From positions 1 through 5,515 of the forward strand of contig CAYFHQ010000163.1 in the NCBI GenBank assembly GCA_964342805.1: DNA of 5,515 bases, written 5' to 3'. Shown in pieces: positions 1 to 5,495 of this stretch. Both the position numbers and the translations under genes were made by a program. The notes under the pieces are model-generated. The model made no database searches. It saw only the letters and a program-made list of their open reading frames with translations, and was not told the origin of the DNA. Numbering within the stretch: the first letter of the stretch is position 1; each line of letters begins with the position of its first letter. This DNA comes from CAYFHQ01 sp964342805. Its GTDB lineage: Bacteria > Bacillota > Clostridia > Peptostreptococcales > Acidaminobacteraceae.

Positions 1-2
1 AC

Positions 3-746
3 CGCATTGTCAGTGGTGAAGAGCCCTTGGTTTTACTGAATAACAACCAATCGACAGGCCTCTTTCAAACCGACGAGACGTGGTCGGCCTGGATCTGGTC
101 AGACCACAATCCCAGCGATGAAGAGTTGCAGGACTTGTTTGAAGCCTTTAAGAAAGAAAGAGACTTCGGGAGCCGTACATCCATTACAGGCCATCCCGAT
201 CTAGCAGAGCGCTTTTCCAAACTTGTTGCAGGGGAAATGGACTGTCAGCCAAAGTTGGATATGACCCTGGAGTCCTATGAATGTCCAGTGGTGAAGGCGC
301 CTAGGGTTGAAGGTCAACTATCCCATCCTAAGGAAGAAGAACATGAACTCCTAACCACCTACATGATGGCCTTCATTACAGAGGCTATGGGGCTTGATCC
401 TGTACTTGACAAAGTGAGAGAAACAGCACTTAAGCACATTGAAAACAAGGCCGTTCACGCATGGCGGGTTGAAGGCAAAATTGTTTCCATTGCAAAGTTG
501 GGAACGGAAACAGACAGCCACCAATCCATTGGCTTGGTGTACACGCCACCTGAAAATAGAGGGAATTCTTATGCAGGAGCGGTTGTAGCGGGCCTATGTG
601 GCCTGATCTACCAAAAAGGCAAGTGTCCCTCTCTCTATGCAGACAAGGGCTATGCTTCTTCCAACAAGGCCTACCAGAACATTGGTTTTGTGCAGAAGGG
701 GGCCATGGACATATTTGAAATGAAAAAGGACACAGCTGAAGAATAG
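3..746 (+). CDS. GNAT family N-acetyltransferase, N-terminally cut by window edge
   Basis: Predicted acetyl-CoA-dependent N-acetyltransferase; substrate unknown. The reading frame is open to the left edge (codons R-I-V-S-G-E-E-P precede the TTG at 27), so that TTG is probably internal and the true start lies upstream. About 247 residues are visible. The N-terminal half is a divergent region. The GNAT core is at the C-terminal end, recognisable from L-V-Y-T-P-P-E-N-R (about 531-560) followed by the acetyl-CoA loop region, then the S-L-Y-A-D and A-Y-Q-N-I-G-F strands and helix typical of GNAT motif B (about 634-690). The layout matches Bacillota GNATs of roughly 280 residues with an extra N-terminal half, so about 30-40 residues are probably missing. 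The acetyl-CoA loop reads R-G-N-S-Y-A, with Ser where the family usually has Gly. The next gene starts 37 bases downstream, with no terminator in the gap, so the two are probably co-transcribed. Confidence 0.85.
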   Translation, partial: RIVSGEEPLVLLNNNQSTGLFQTDETWSAWIWSDHNPSDEELQDLFEAFKKERDFGSRTSITGHPDLAERFSKLVAGEMDCQPKLDMTLESYECPVVKAPRVEGQLSHPKEEEHELLTTYMMAFITEAMGLDPVLDKVRETALKHIENKAVHAWRVEGKIVSIAKLGTETDSHQSIGLVYTPPENRGNSYAGAVVAGLCGLIYQKGKCPSLYADKGYASSNKAYQNIGFVQKGAMDIFEMKKDTAEE

Positions 747-770
747 CTGGGAGTAGATTAGACATCAGAG

Positions 771-779
771 AGGAAAGGG
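771..779 (+). promoter_or_regulatory. Ribosome binding site of the APH-like kinase
   Basis: AGGAAAGGG lies 4 bases before the ATG at 784. It fixes the start of the kinase gene. Confidence 0.7.
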
Positions 780-783
780 ACCA

Positions 784-1677
784 ATGGACGCTGAGCAAAA
801 AAACCTACTTGATCACTGGAACATAGAAGTGGAGCACACAGATGGTCTTTGCGACAAAATTATGATTATCAATGGCCAGTATGTCTATAAAAGGGTAAGA
901 CGCAAGGACCATGGCCGTCGTATGCTCGACTTAACCAAGGCCATGGCCAACCAGGGACTACCTGTCCCAAGGGTTGTGGAGACAAAAACAGGAGGCCACT
1001 GGGTGGAGTCCGACGACTCTTACCATTTTTTAATGACCCTGCAGCCTGGTACCCACTTAGCAAGTGAAAATGTTCTCCATAAGCCAGAAGAAACAGGCCT
1101 CATTGCAAAAGCCTTGGCAGACTTACATCGAGCCCTTGATCATCTCCCTCAGACAGTCAACCTCCCGAACTACAGTATCTACAGTGAATTGAACGGCTGG
1201 ATTGGGACAGCCCTTAAGGACTTTGGTCAGGAGACTTTTGCCTTTTCGATATTTGACCAATTGGCTGAAAAATTGGAAGCGGCCTTTCCTTCCTTGCCCC
1301 ACCAGGCCATACACCGTGACTTTCACTTGAAAAATGTGCTATTCCAAGACAAGCAGGTGTCAGGATATATTGACTTTGATCTTTCCCAGCGGACAGCTCG
1401 GGTCTATGATCTGGCTTACTTTTCAGTGGGCCTACTGGCTGAATACTTCTCTGACCTGGACCTAAGGAACCAGTGGCCAGTTTTCCATGAGCGGTTTGTT
1501 AGGGACTATCATAGGCACAATCCCTTACAGGAAGAAGAAAAGGCTGTCATGGGTCTCTTTATGGTGGCCATAGAGATCCTCTTTGTTGCCTACTATAGTA
1601 GAACAGGCAAAGCCAAAGAGGCCAAGGAGATCGACCAAATCGTTGAGTGGTTGTGGCAGAGGGTGGTTCAAGCTTAA
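784..1677 (+). CDS. Aminoglycoside phosphotransferase (APH)-like small-molecule kinase
   Basis: A 297-residue protein with the protein-kinase-like fold of the APH/choline kinase superfamily (Pfam APH type), predicted to transfer phosphate from ATP to a hydroxyl of a small molecule in the cytoplasm. Visible motifs: a V-Y-K-R-V strand with K36 as candidate ATP-anchoring lysine; a hinge-like L-M-T-L-Q-P-G segment near residues 83-89; the Brenner-type catalytic loop H177-R-D-F-H-L-K-N184, with D179 as catalytic base and N184 as metal ligand; and I-D-F-D with D197 as the Mg-binding Asp. All key residues are present, so it should be active. Length is normal for the family. The ATG start is supported by its ribosome binding site. 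The preceding GNAT ends 37 bases upstream. Aminoglycosides are not necessarily the substrate: chromosomal members include homoserine, choline, fructosamine and CotS-like kinases, and nothing here separates these. Confidence 0.88.
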   Translation: MDAEQKNLLDHWNIEVEHTDGLCDKIMIINGQYVYKRVRRKDHGRRMLDLTKAMANQGLPVPRVVETKTGGHWVESDDSYHFLMTLQPGTHLASENVLHKPEETGLIAKALADLHRALDHLPQTVNLPNYSIYSELNGWIGTALKDFGQETFAFSIFDQLAEKLEAAFPSLPHQAIHRDFHLKNVLFQDKQVSGYIDFDLSQRTARVYDLAYFSVGLLAEYFSDLDLRNQWPVFHERFVRDYHRHNPLQEEEKAVMGLFMVAIEILFVAYYSRTGKAKEAKEIDQIVEWLWQRVVQA

Positions 1678-1693
1678 GAAACATGTAATGATT

Positions 1694-1715
1694 CCATAAG
1701 ACTATGGTAGCTTTT
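1694..1715 (+). terminator. Weak hairpin after the kinase gene, possible attenuator
   Basis: CCATA (1694-1698) and TATGG (1703-1707) form a 5-bp stem around an AGAC loop. A short TTTT (1712-1715) follows after a few bases. The stem is short and AT-rich, so termination here would be inefficient at best and it could be chance. It lies 16 bases after the kinase stop codon. Confidence 0.2.
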
Positions 1716-1742
1716 GACTTGTAACATCAAAGTAGGTTTTAG
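1714..1742 (+). promoter_or_regulatory. Possible weak promoter for the second GNAT gene
   Basis: TTGACT (1714-1719) matches the sigma-70/sigma-A -35 consensus at five of six bases. At 17 bases' spacing the -10 position reads TTTTAG, only three of six matches. The 88-base gap would allow an independent promoter, but the poor -10 makes this tentative. Read-through from the kinase gene is equally possible. Confidence 0.25.
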
Positions 1743-1753
1743 GTTATGAAAGC

Positions 1754-1761
1754 GGAAGGTG
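1754..1761 (+). promoter_or_regulatory. Ribosome binding site of the second GNAT gene
   Basis: GGAAGGTG lies 4 bases before the ATG at 1766. It favours this start over the other frames open in the region. Confidence 0.65.
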
Positions 1762-1765
1762 AAAT

Positions 1766-2383
1766 ATGATAATTAGACCCTATACACTTGCCGACTACAC
1801 AGATGTCACAGAAATTATGTATGAGGCCTTCGGGCCAGTCATTCCTACCCTTAAGGGCATGGAAGAAGATAAGGCCAAAATCATCATGCAGGATATTGGT
1901 TTTGTCCCCAAAACACCCCATGAAGGCTTTTACATTGCAGAGGACCAGGAAGGTGTACTGGGCTTCATTGTTTTCGTTCATAGTGCCCAGGTCCACAGGA
2001 AAAAAGACGATGGCCTGGCCCTGTCAAAGGCCATTCAAAAACATGGTCTTTCAACAGTGCTTAAGAATGTCTTCACCGCACTCTGCTTCCAGTATGAACC
2101 ACCTGCCTTTGCTTGTTATATTGACATGATCGCTGTCAAGCCATCTGCAAGAGGCAAGGGGGTTGGATCAAAGTTACTCAAAAAGGCTGAAGACATGGCC
2201 AATGAAGTCCACCATGTTACAACCATGGAACTCCAGGTCCTGGGAGACAATCCGAGAGCCAAGGCCCTTTATGAACGTCTGGGCTATACAGACCGCCAAG
2301 TGGTCAATAGTTGGCTTTCCGAAAAGCTAGCAGGTATTGAAGGCTGGACCCATATGCAGAAAAAAATAAAGCCAGTGGGCTAA
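1766..2383 (+). CDS. GNAT family N-acetyltransferase
   Basis: A 205-residue cytoplasmic GNAT acetyltransferase; substrate unknown. It opens with the common GNAT beginning M-I-I-R-P-Y-T-L-A-D-Y, strand 1 leading into helix 1. The central strand Y-I-D-M-I-A-V-K-P leads to the acetyl-CoA pyrophosphate loop R129-G-K-G-V-G134, a full match to R/Q-x-x-G-x-G/A. The motif B segment E-L-Q-V-L-G-D-N-P-R-A-K-A-L-Y-E-R-L-G-Y follows. It is longer than a minimal GNAT of about 150 residues because of an inserted helical stretch (about residues 78-110, K-D-D-G-L-A to Y-E-P-P) between the early strands and motif A. Such insertions often line the acceptor pocket, so it may define specificity (inference). The gene ends just before a strong terminator, making it the last gene of the left-hand block. 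Confidence 0.9.
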   Translation: MIIRPYTLADYTDVTEIMYEAFGPVIPTLKGMEEDKAKIIMQDIGFVPKTPHEGFYIAEDQEGVLGFIVFVHSAQVHRKKDDGLALSKAIQKHGLSTVLKNVFTALCFQYEPPAFACYIDMIAVKPSARGKGVGSKLLKKAEDMANEVHHVTTMELQVLGDNPRAKALYERLGYTDRQVVNSWLSEKLAGIEGWTHMQKKIKPVG

Positions 2384-2397
2384 ATGCTTACATTTAC

Positions 2398-2437
2398 AAA
2401 GAGTGAAGTTCAAATTGCTGAACATTCACTCTTTTTT
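2398..2437 (+). terminator. Strong rho-independent terminator after the second GNAT gene
   Basis: AAAGAGTGAAGTTC (2398-2411) pairs with GAAC-A-TTCACTCTTT (2420-2434), giving a 14-bp stem with a single bulged A at 2424 and an 8-base loop. The RNA then runs into six T's (2432-2437), the first three of which can also pair with the leading A's. It begins 14 bases after the GNAT stop codon. An in-frame start for the next gene at 2403 would lie inside this hairpin, which argues for the later ATG at 2541. Confidence 0.88.
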
Positions 2438-2445
2438 ATGGATTA

Positions 2446-2470
2446 CACTGGAAAAAACAAGGTTCCAGTG
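2446..2470. repeat. Perfect 8-bp inverted repeat, candidate operator
   Basis: CACTGGAA (2446-2453) and TTCCAGTG (2463-2470) form a perfect inverted repeat separated by 9 bases. It covers the candidate -35 element and ends two bases before the candidate -10, the position expected for a repressor or spacer-binding regulator. As RNA it could form a small hairpin, but no proper T-run follows, so a terminator role is unlikely. No regulator gene is visible in the window. Confidence 0.45.
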
Positions 2471-2477
2471 CTACAAT
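2449..2477 (+). promoter_or_regulatory. Candidate sigma-A promoter for the four-gene unit
   Basis: TGGAAA (2449-2454; four of six bases match TTGACA) is 17 bases from TACAAT (2472-2477; five of six match TATAAT). It lies directly after the upstream terminator and about 60 bases before the ATG at 2541, leaving a 5' leader. Spacing and location are good, but the -35 is imperfect and no experimental start is known. Confidence 0.55.
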
Positions 2478-2540
2478 TTTATTACAGTTAGAAATAAGGT
2501 AGCAACGAGCTGTTGCAATGGTTGGAAGGCGGTGGTCTTA

Positions 2541-3035
2541 ATGGAATATAGAGAAATTACAATCGATGAAGCGGGTGACTACCTGCAACTATTACTACAA
2601 CTGGATAGTGAGAGCACCTTTATGTTATATGAACCAGCTGAGAGAATGACTACTGTTGAGGAAATGCGCCAACGGATCATGCGGGTACAAAAGGACGGCA
2701 ACCTGCTTCTAGGAGCCTTCCAAGACGGTGAGTTGGTTGGATTTATATCAGCCACCATTGGATTTGCAAGACGGATCTCCCACAGCGCCTACCTAGTGAC
2801 CGGCGTTCTAAAAAAATCCAGTGGAAGGGGCGTTGCCACAAGTTTGTTTGAAAAAATGGAAGCCTGGGCCCTCACAAAGAACCTAGAAAAACTAGAATTA
2901 ACCGTCATGTGTCATAATGAGCGGGCGGTTGCCTTGTACCAGCGTCGCGGTTTTGAAATTGAGGGAACCAAGCGTAATTCTGTAAAGGTGGACGGCAAGC
3001 TCCTCAACGAATACTACATGGGTAAGTGTATATGA
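2541..3035 (+). CDS. GNAT family N-acetyltransferase, first gene of the four-gene unit
   Basis: A 164-residue GNAT acetyltransferase of ordinary length. I chose the ATG at 2541 because G/A-rich bases (GGAAGG at 2524-2529 and GGTGG at 2531-2535) precede it, because M-E-Y-R-E-I-T-I-D-E-A is a normal GNAT N-terminus, and because the longer open frame back to 2403 runs through a terminator and the promoter. Visible features: strand G-A-F-Q-D-G-E-L-V-G-F; motif A region Y-L-V-T-G-V-L-K-K-S-S-G-R-G-V-A, where the loop S94-G-R-G97-V-A99 keeps the two small residues but has Ser in place of the usual R/Q; and motif B region L-E-L-T-V-M-C-H-N-E-R-A-V-A-L-Y-Q-R-R-G-F. The early M-L-Y-E-P-A-E-R segment is familiar from GNATs of Bacillota. 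The substrate is unknown. The stop overlaps the next gene's start as ATGA, implying translational coupling. Confidence 0.88.
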   Translation: MEYREITIDEAGDYLQLLLQLDSESTFMLYEPAERMTTVEEMRQRIMRVQKDGNLLLGAFQDGELVGFISATIGFARRISHSAYLVTGVLKKSSGRGVATSLFEKMEAWALTKNLEKLELTVMCHNERAVALYQRRGFEIEGTKRNSVKVDGKLLNEYYMGKCI

Positions 3036-3277
3036 GATCGGTCTTCCATGGCTTGTATTTCTTCTTTGCCATCATAGCGGGACTTTTGCTGGTAGACCAA
3101 GACATATACCTCCTGCGATTCTATGGCTTGTCCTATACCGACGGCCAGTTTTACAACCTCTTGTTTTATTGGGCTTTAATGATTGCTGTTCACTATATCA
3201 TTAAGATCATGGTTTTTGACCGATTTGACCCAGAGCATCATGCTAAACTCACCAGTCGAGAAAAGGGGCCCAAATGA
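3032..3277 (+). CDS. Small two-helix membrane protein of unknown function
   Basis: I do not recognise the family. The 81-residue product has two hydrophobic segments: about residues 4-21 (V-F-H-G-L-Y-F-F-F-A-I-I-A-G-L-L-L-V) and about 43-62 (L-L-F-Y-W to I-M-V-F). A polar aromatic loop joins them, and the tail is charged and Lys/His-rich (from D63). The positive tail suggests that the C-terminus is cytoplasmic and hence, with two helices, the N-terminus too. The ATG at 3032 overlaps the previous stop (ATGA). An in-frame GTG at 3026 would add only two residues. No strong ribosome binding site is present, consistent with coupled translation. Its own stop overlaps the next gene's ATG in the same way. 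This placement between two GNAT genes, together with the hydrophobic pattern, makes it a real gene, not a chance frame. Confidence 0.75.
   Translation: MRSVFHGLYFFFAIIAGLLLVDQDIYLLRFYGLSYTDGQFYNLLFYWALMIAVHYIIKIMVFDRFDPEHHAKLTSREKGPK
3261..3268 (+). promoter_or_regulatory. Ribosome binding site of the GNAT-pyrophosphatase fusion gene
   Basis: AAAAGGGG lies 5 bases before the ATG at 3274, inside the 3' end of the membrane protein gene. It supports this start and the ATGA overlap. Confidence 0.6.
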
Positions 3278-4104
3278 TCCGGAAACTGAGAGAAGAAGAC
3301 GCTGCTATATATCGAACCATCCGGTTGGAAGCTTTAAAGGAGAATCCTGAGGCTTATAGTTCAAGCTATGAAGAAAATGCCAACCGGCCTCTGGCTGACT
3401 TTTCTAGCCAGCTTAAAAATCCACTGTGTACGACATTTGGCCTTTATGAAGGTGAAGACTTGGTGGGTATAGCCACCTTGTGCCAGGAAAACCGTATAAA
3501 GACCCAGCATAAGGGTGATATTTATGGGGTCTATATGGCAGACAGGGCCAAGGGCAAGGGCTATGGTCGCAAACTCATGGAGGCATGCATAGACCAGGCC
3601 AAGGCCATGGGCCTCAAACAGGTCCATCTGGGTGTGTCAAAGGGAAATACCCCTGCCAAAAACCTCTACGAGTCCCTTGGCTTTTCCACTTATGGGACTG
3701 AGCCCAGGGCTATTTCATGGAAGGGCCACTTTGTGGACATGGTCTACATGGTTCTATACCTAGAAAAACCTCAAATTCAAAGCGTGATTGGCCAGCAGGT
3801 GACCGTTACCATGGACAGGCCCATGGGGTCCAAGCACCCCACCCATGATTTTATCTATCCCATTAACTACGGTTACATTGAAGGCCTAATGGCCGGTGAT
3901 GGGGAAGACCAGGATGCTTACATATTAGGGGTCTATGAGCCACTGGAAGTCTTTACTGGAAGGGTCATAGCGGTAATCAAGCGGATGGACGATTGTGAGG
4001 ACAAGTGGGTCCTTGCACCTGAGGGCATGACCTTTAGCCACCAGCAAATCCAGGCCCTAGTTGCCTTCCAGGAACGATTCTTCACGTCTCAAATTCTAAT
4101 GTAA
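3274..4104 (+). CDS. Fusion: N-terminal GNAT acetyltransferase and C-terminal compact inorganic-pyrophosphatase-like domain
   Basis: A 276-residue two-domain protein. Residues 1-165 are a GNAT: M-I-R-K-L-R-E-E-D-A start, strand D-I-Y-G-V-Y-M, acetyl-CoA loop R91-A-K-G-K-G-Y-G98, and motif B G-N-T-P-A-K-N-L-Y-E-S-L-G-F. Residues 170-276 resemble family I soluble pyrophosphatases (PPi + H2O to 2 Pi) in a short form. D181-R-P-M-G-S-K resembles the E-I-P-x-G-S-x strand. Y195-P-I-N-Y-G-Y matches the Y-P-x-N-Y-G-Y segment. D209-G-E-D-Q-D214 sits where D-G-D-P-x-D binds metal, ten residues after Y199 as in the E. coli enzyme. D239-D-C-E-D-K244 sits where the later acidic/Lys cluster lies. Classic enzymes have 170 or more residues; the segment carrying the second lysine and glutamate of the active site appears deleted. 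Small stand-alone proteins of this kind are known in Bacillota (recalled). Whether it cleaves PPi or another diphosphate is open. No stop or frame break separates the domains. Confidence 0.85.
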   Translation: MIRKLREEDAAIYRTIRLEALKENPEAYSSSYEENANRPLADFSSQLKNPLCTTFGLYEGEDLVGIATLCQENRIKTQHKGDIYGVYMADRAKGKGYGRKLMEACIDQAKAMGLKQVHLGVSKGNTPAKNLYESLGFSTYGTEPRAISWKGHFVDMVYMVLYLEKPQIQSVIGQQVTVTMDRPMGSKHPTHDFIYPINYGYIEGLMAGDGEDQDAYILGVYEPLEVFTGRVIAVIKRMDDCEDKWVLAPEGMTFSHQQIQALVAFQERFFTSQILM

Positions 4105-4112
4105 AAGGTAGG

Positions 4113-4853
4113 GTGAGCGTGAAATTAGGCCAAGGCGCATCTTATACAGAAATGGAGTGTATGTTGATAGAAATCACATGTAGCAAGGACCAGGCCAAGT
4201 TAATCTTCCAAGACAATGGGGTTAAGGTCTTTGACGCCTATACCTTAGAAGAGGCCGTTGACAAGACCCTGATTCATGTTGACAATCAGATTGTCCTTGA
4301 CCATACCCAGCGAGTTACAGCTCTTGCTGGAGACTTGGCACGTCGCTACAGGGTCTCCGTTTGTCAAGCCAAGATGGCTGCCCTTCTACACGACATAAGC
4401 GCCATTGTCCCAAATAAGAAGAAGCTGGCCCTTTGTGAGGACTTGGGTATGGCCATAAGCGACCTTGAGAGACGGATTCCAGCCTTAATCCATGGCCGTC
4501 TTTCGGCAGTAATGGCACAAGTGTTTTATGATATTAGGGACCCTGAGGTCTTACAGGCCATTGCTTGCCATACAACGCTCAAATCTCAACCAGACGACTT
4601 AGACATGATCCTGTTCTGTGCAGACAAAATAGAGTGGGACCAAGCCGACCAAAGAGCCTTCCACCCAAGGATGCGGTCTTCCGTTCTGCTTTCTCTAGAG
4701 CAAGCTTCCCTTGACTATATCCACTTCGCCATCCATGAAGAAGGATTTTTAATGGAAGCCCACCCAGACCTCTTGGCAGCCTATGACTGGCTGAAAGACA
4801 AAAAAGCCCATGGGATCACAAAAGAGGATCACATGGACTCGATAATTAGATGA
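4113..4853 (+). CDS. YqeK-type HD-domain phosphohydrolase, possible symmetrical Ap4A hydrolase
   Basis: A protein of up to 246 residues with the HD domain of the YqeK family (COG1713), whose characterised members cleave diadenosine tetraphosphate to two ADP with a di-metal centre. Expected ligands are visible in order: H64 (D-H-T-Q-R-V), H93-D94 (A-A-L-L-H-D), H127-G128 (I-H-G-R-L-S-A), H153 (A-C-H-T-T) and A170-D171-K-I-E174. The I-H-G, C-H-T-T and A-D-K-I-E signatures point to YqeK rather than to GdpP, RelA or RNase Y type HD proteins. Residues 1 to about 48 are an extension not typical of YqeK. Start choice is uncertain: GTG 4113, GTG 4119 (better spaced from GGTAGGG at 4107-4113) or ATG 4161. 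It follows the fusion gene by 8 bases and is the last gene of the unit. Usual yqeK neighbours (nadD, rsfS) are absent, so it is probably a paralogue. Confidence 0.85.
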   Translation: MSVKLGQGASYTEMECMLIEITCSKDQAKLIFQDNGVKVFDAYTLEEAVDKTLIHVDNQIVLDHTQRVTALAGDLARRYRVSVCQAKMAALLHDISAIVPNKKKLALCEDLGMAISDLERRIPALIHGRLSAVMAQVFYDIRDPEVLQAIACHTTLKSQPDDLDMILFCADKIEWDQADQRAFHPRMRSSVLLSLEQASLDYIHFAIHEEGFLMEAHPDLLAAYDWLKDKKAHGITKEDHMDSIIR

Positions 4854-4870
4854 AGTTACATCGGTAGGAC

Positions 4871-4903
4871 GCGGTTGGCCCAGGACGGGCGAGCCGCTTT
4901 TTT
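4871..4903 (+). terminator. Strong rho-independent terminator of the four-gene unit
   Basis: GCGGTT (4871-4876) pairs with AGCCGC (4892-4897) with one G-U pair. A G/G mismatch follows, then GCCC (4878-4881) pairs with GGGC (4887-4890) around a 5-base loop. Six T's (4898-4903) complete it. It starts 17 bases after the HD gene stop. On the opposite strand the hairpin is not followed by a T-run, so it is probably one-directional. Its last T's form part of the stop codon of the convergent NUDIX gene. Confidence 0.88.
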
Positions 4904-5492
4904 ATGCTGTAAAAGTAAGGTCTTCTTCAGACAAACCAAGGATTTCCCTAGCGATCTGCCGGAGAACAAAGGTTTCTCTCTCGATGGACAGACCCATGGA
5001 GTCCTCTTTGGTGTCTATCACCTTTTGATTGTGGCGGATGGCCTCAACAATGTTGACCCAAACTGGTTCAGACCCATTTTTGATTTCATAGGACTCAGGC
5101 TTGGCTTGGCCCAGCTGGCGGTCTGCTGTACAAACGTAGAAGTGGGAAAGTTGATGCATGAGGTCAAACCCGTCATAGTGGGTGGGACGGTATTCTTCGA
5201 AATCACCAAAGGCTTCTTGGACACGGACATTTCGGGCCCCCGTTTCTTCGGCCAATTCACGGAGGAGGCCAGCTTCAACCGCTTCTCCTTGATCAATGCC
5301 ACCACCTGGGAAACTGTAGTCATTATAGCGTCTGGTATAGATCATAAGGATGTCTTTACCGTCTAAAATAATACCTCTTGCCGCACGACGCTCATATATC
5401 ACCGGATTTTCGATTGCTTCAACATCCTGGTGGGTAAACGATTTTAATAATCTCATATATACTTGTATGATCAATACAGAAGCAAATGTCAT
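4902..5492 (-). CDS. NUDIX hydrolase
   Basis: A 196-residue NUDIX-fold pyrophosphohydrolase, predicted to cleave a nucleoside diphosphate linked to another moiety, with Mg2+ in the cytoplasm; exact substrate unknown. The NUDIX box at residues 64-86 is perfect: G64-x5-E70-x7-R78-E79-L-x-E82-E83-x-G85-A86, preceded by S-F-P-G-G. A strand R-A-A-R-G-I-I-L begins the fold near residue 36. Downstream, D-G-F-D-L-M-H-Q-L-S-H-F-Y-V-C and E-P-V-W-V are the usual later strands, and a helical tail closes the protein. The start at 5492 is chosen for its AAAGGAG ribosome binding site. An ATG at 5456 (M13, M-R-L-L-K-S-F) would remove a short hydrophobic lead and begin where homologues would be expected to, but lacks a Shine-Dalgarno sequence. 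It converges on the HD gene unit, so it is independently expressed, with its promoter outside the window. Confidence 0.9.
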   Translation of the reverse strand: MTFASVLIIQVYMRLLKSFTHQDVEAIENPVIYERRAARGIILDGKDILMIYTRRYNDYSFPGGGIDQGEAVEAGLLRELAEETGARNVRVQEAFGDFEEYRPTHYDGFDLMHQLSHFYVCTADRQLGQAKPESYEIKNGSEPVWVNIVEAIRHNQKVIDTKEDSMGLSIERETFVLRQIAREILGLSEEDLTFTA

Positions 5493-5495
5493 ACT

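Noticed and set aside
430..798. Open frame on the - strand opposite the first GNAT and the kinase start
   Set aside because: Cys/Pro/Ser-rich translation with no recognisable motif. It is a shadow of well-supported + strand genes.
1372..1380. D-F-D in place of D-F-G in the kinase
   Set aside because: APH-family kinases commonly vary after the metal-binding Asp, so this is not a sign of inactivity.
2502..2516. GCAAC-GAGCT-GTTGC small inverted repeat in the leader before the third GNAT
   Set aside because: A 5-bp stem of this size is easily expected by chance, and it has no T-run or riboswitch-like surroundings.
2403..2540. N-terminal extension of the third GNAT back to 2403
   Set aside because: The extra residues are encoded by the terminator hairpin, the promoter and the leader. 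They do not resemble GNAT sequence, and the ATG at 2541 has better upstream bases.
2384..2540. Integron-like attC site or gene cassette boundary, suggested by the many GNAT genes
   Set aside because: The hairpins here are explained by a terminator and a promoter dyad. No paired RYYYAAC/GTTRRRY core is seen at gene ends, and several genes overlap, which cassettes do not.
4875..5366. Open frame on the + strand opposite the NUDIX gene
   Set aside because: It begins inside a terminator, has no ribosome binding site, and lies antisense to a gene with a perfect NUDIX box.
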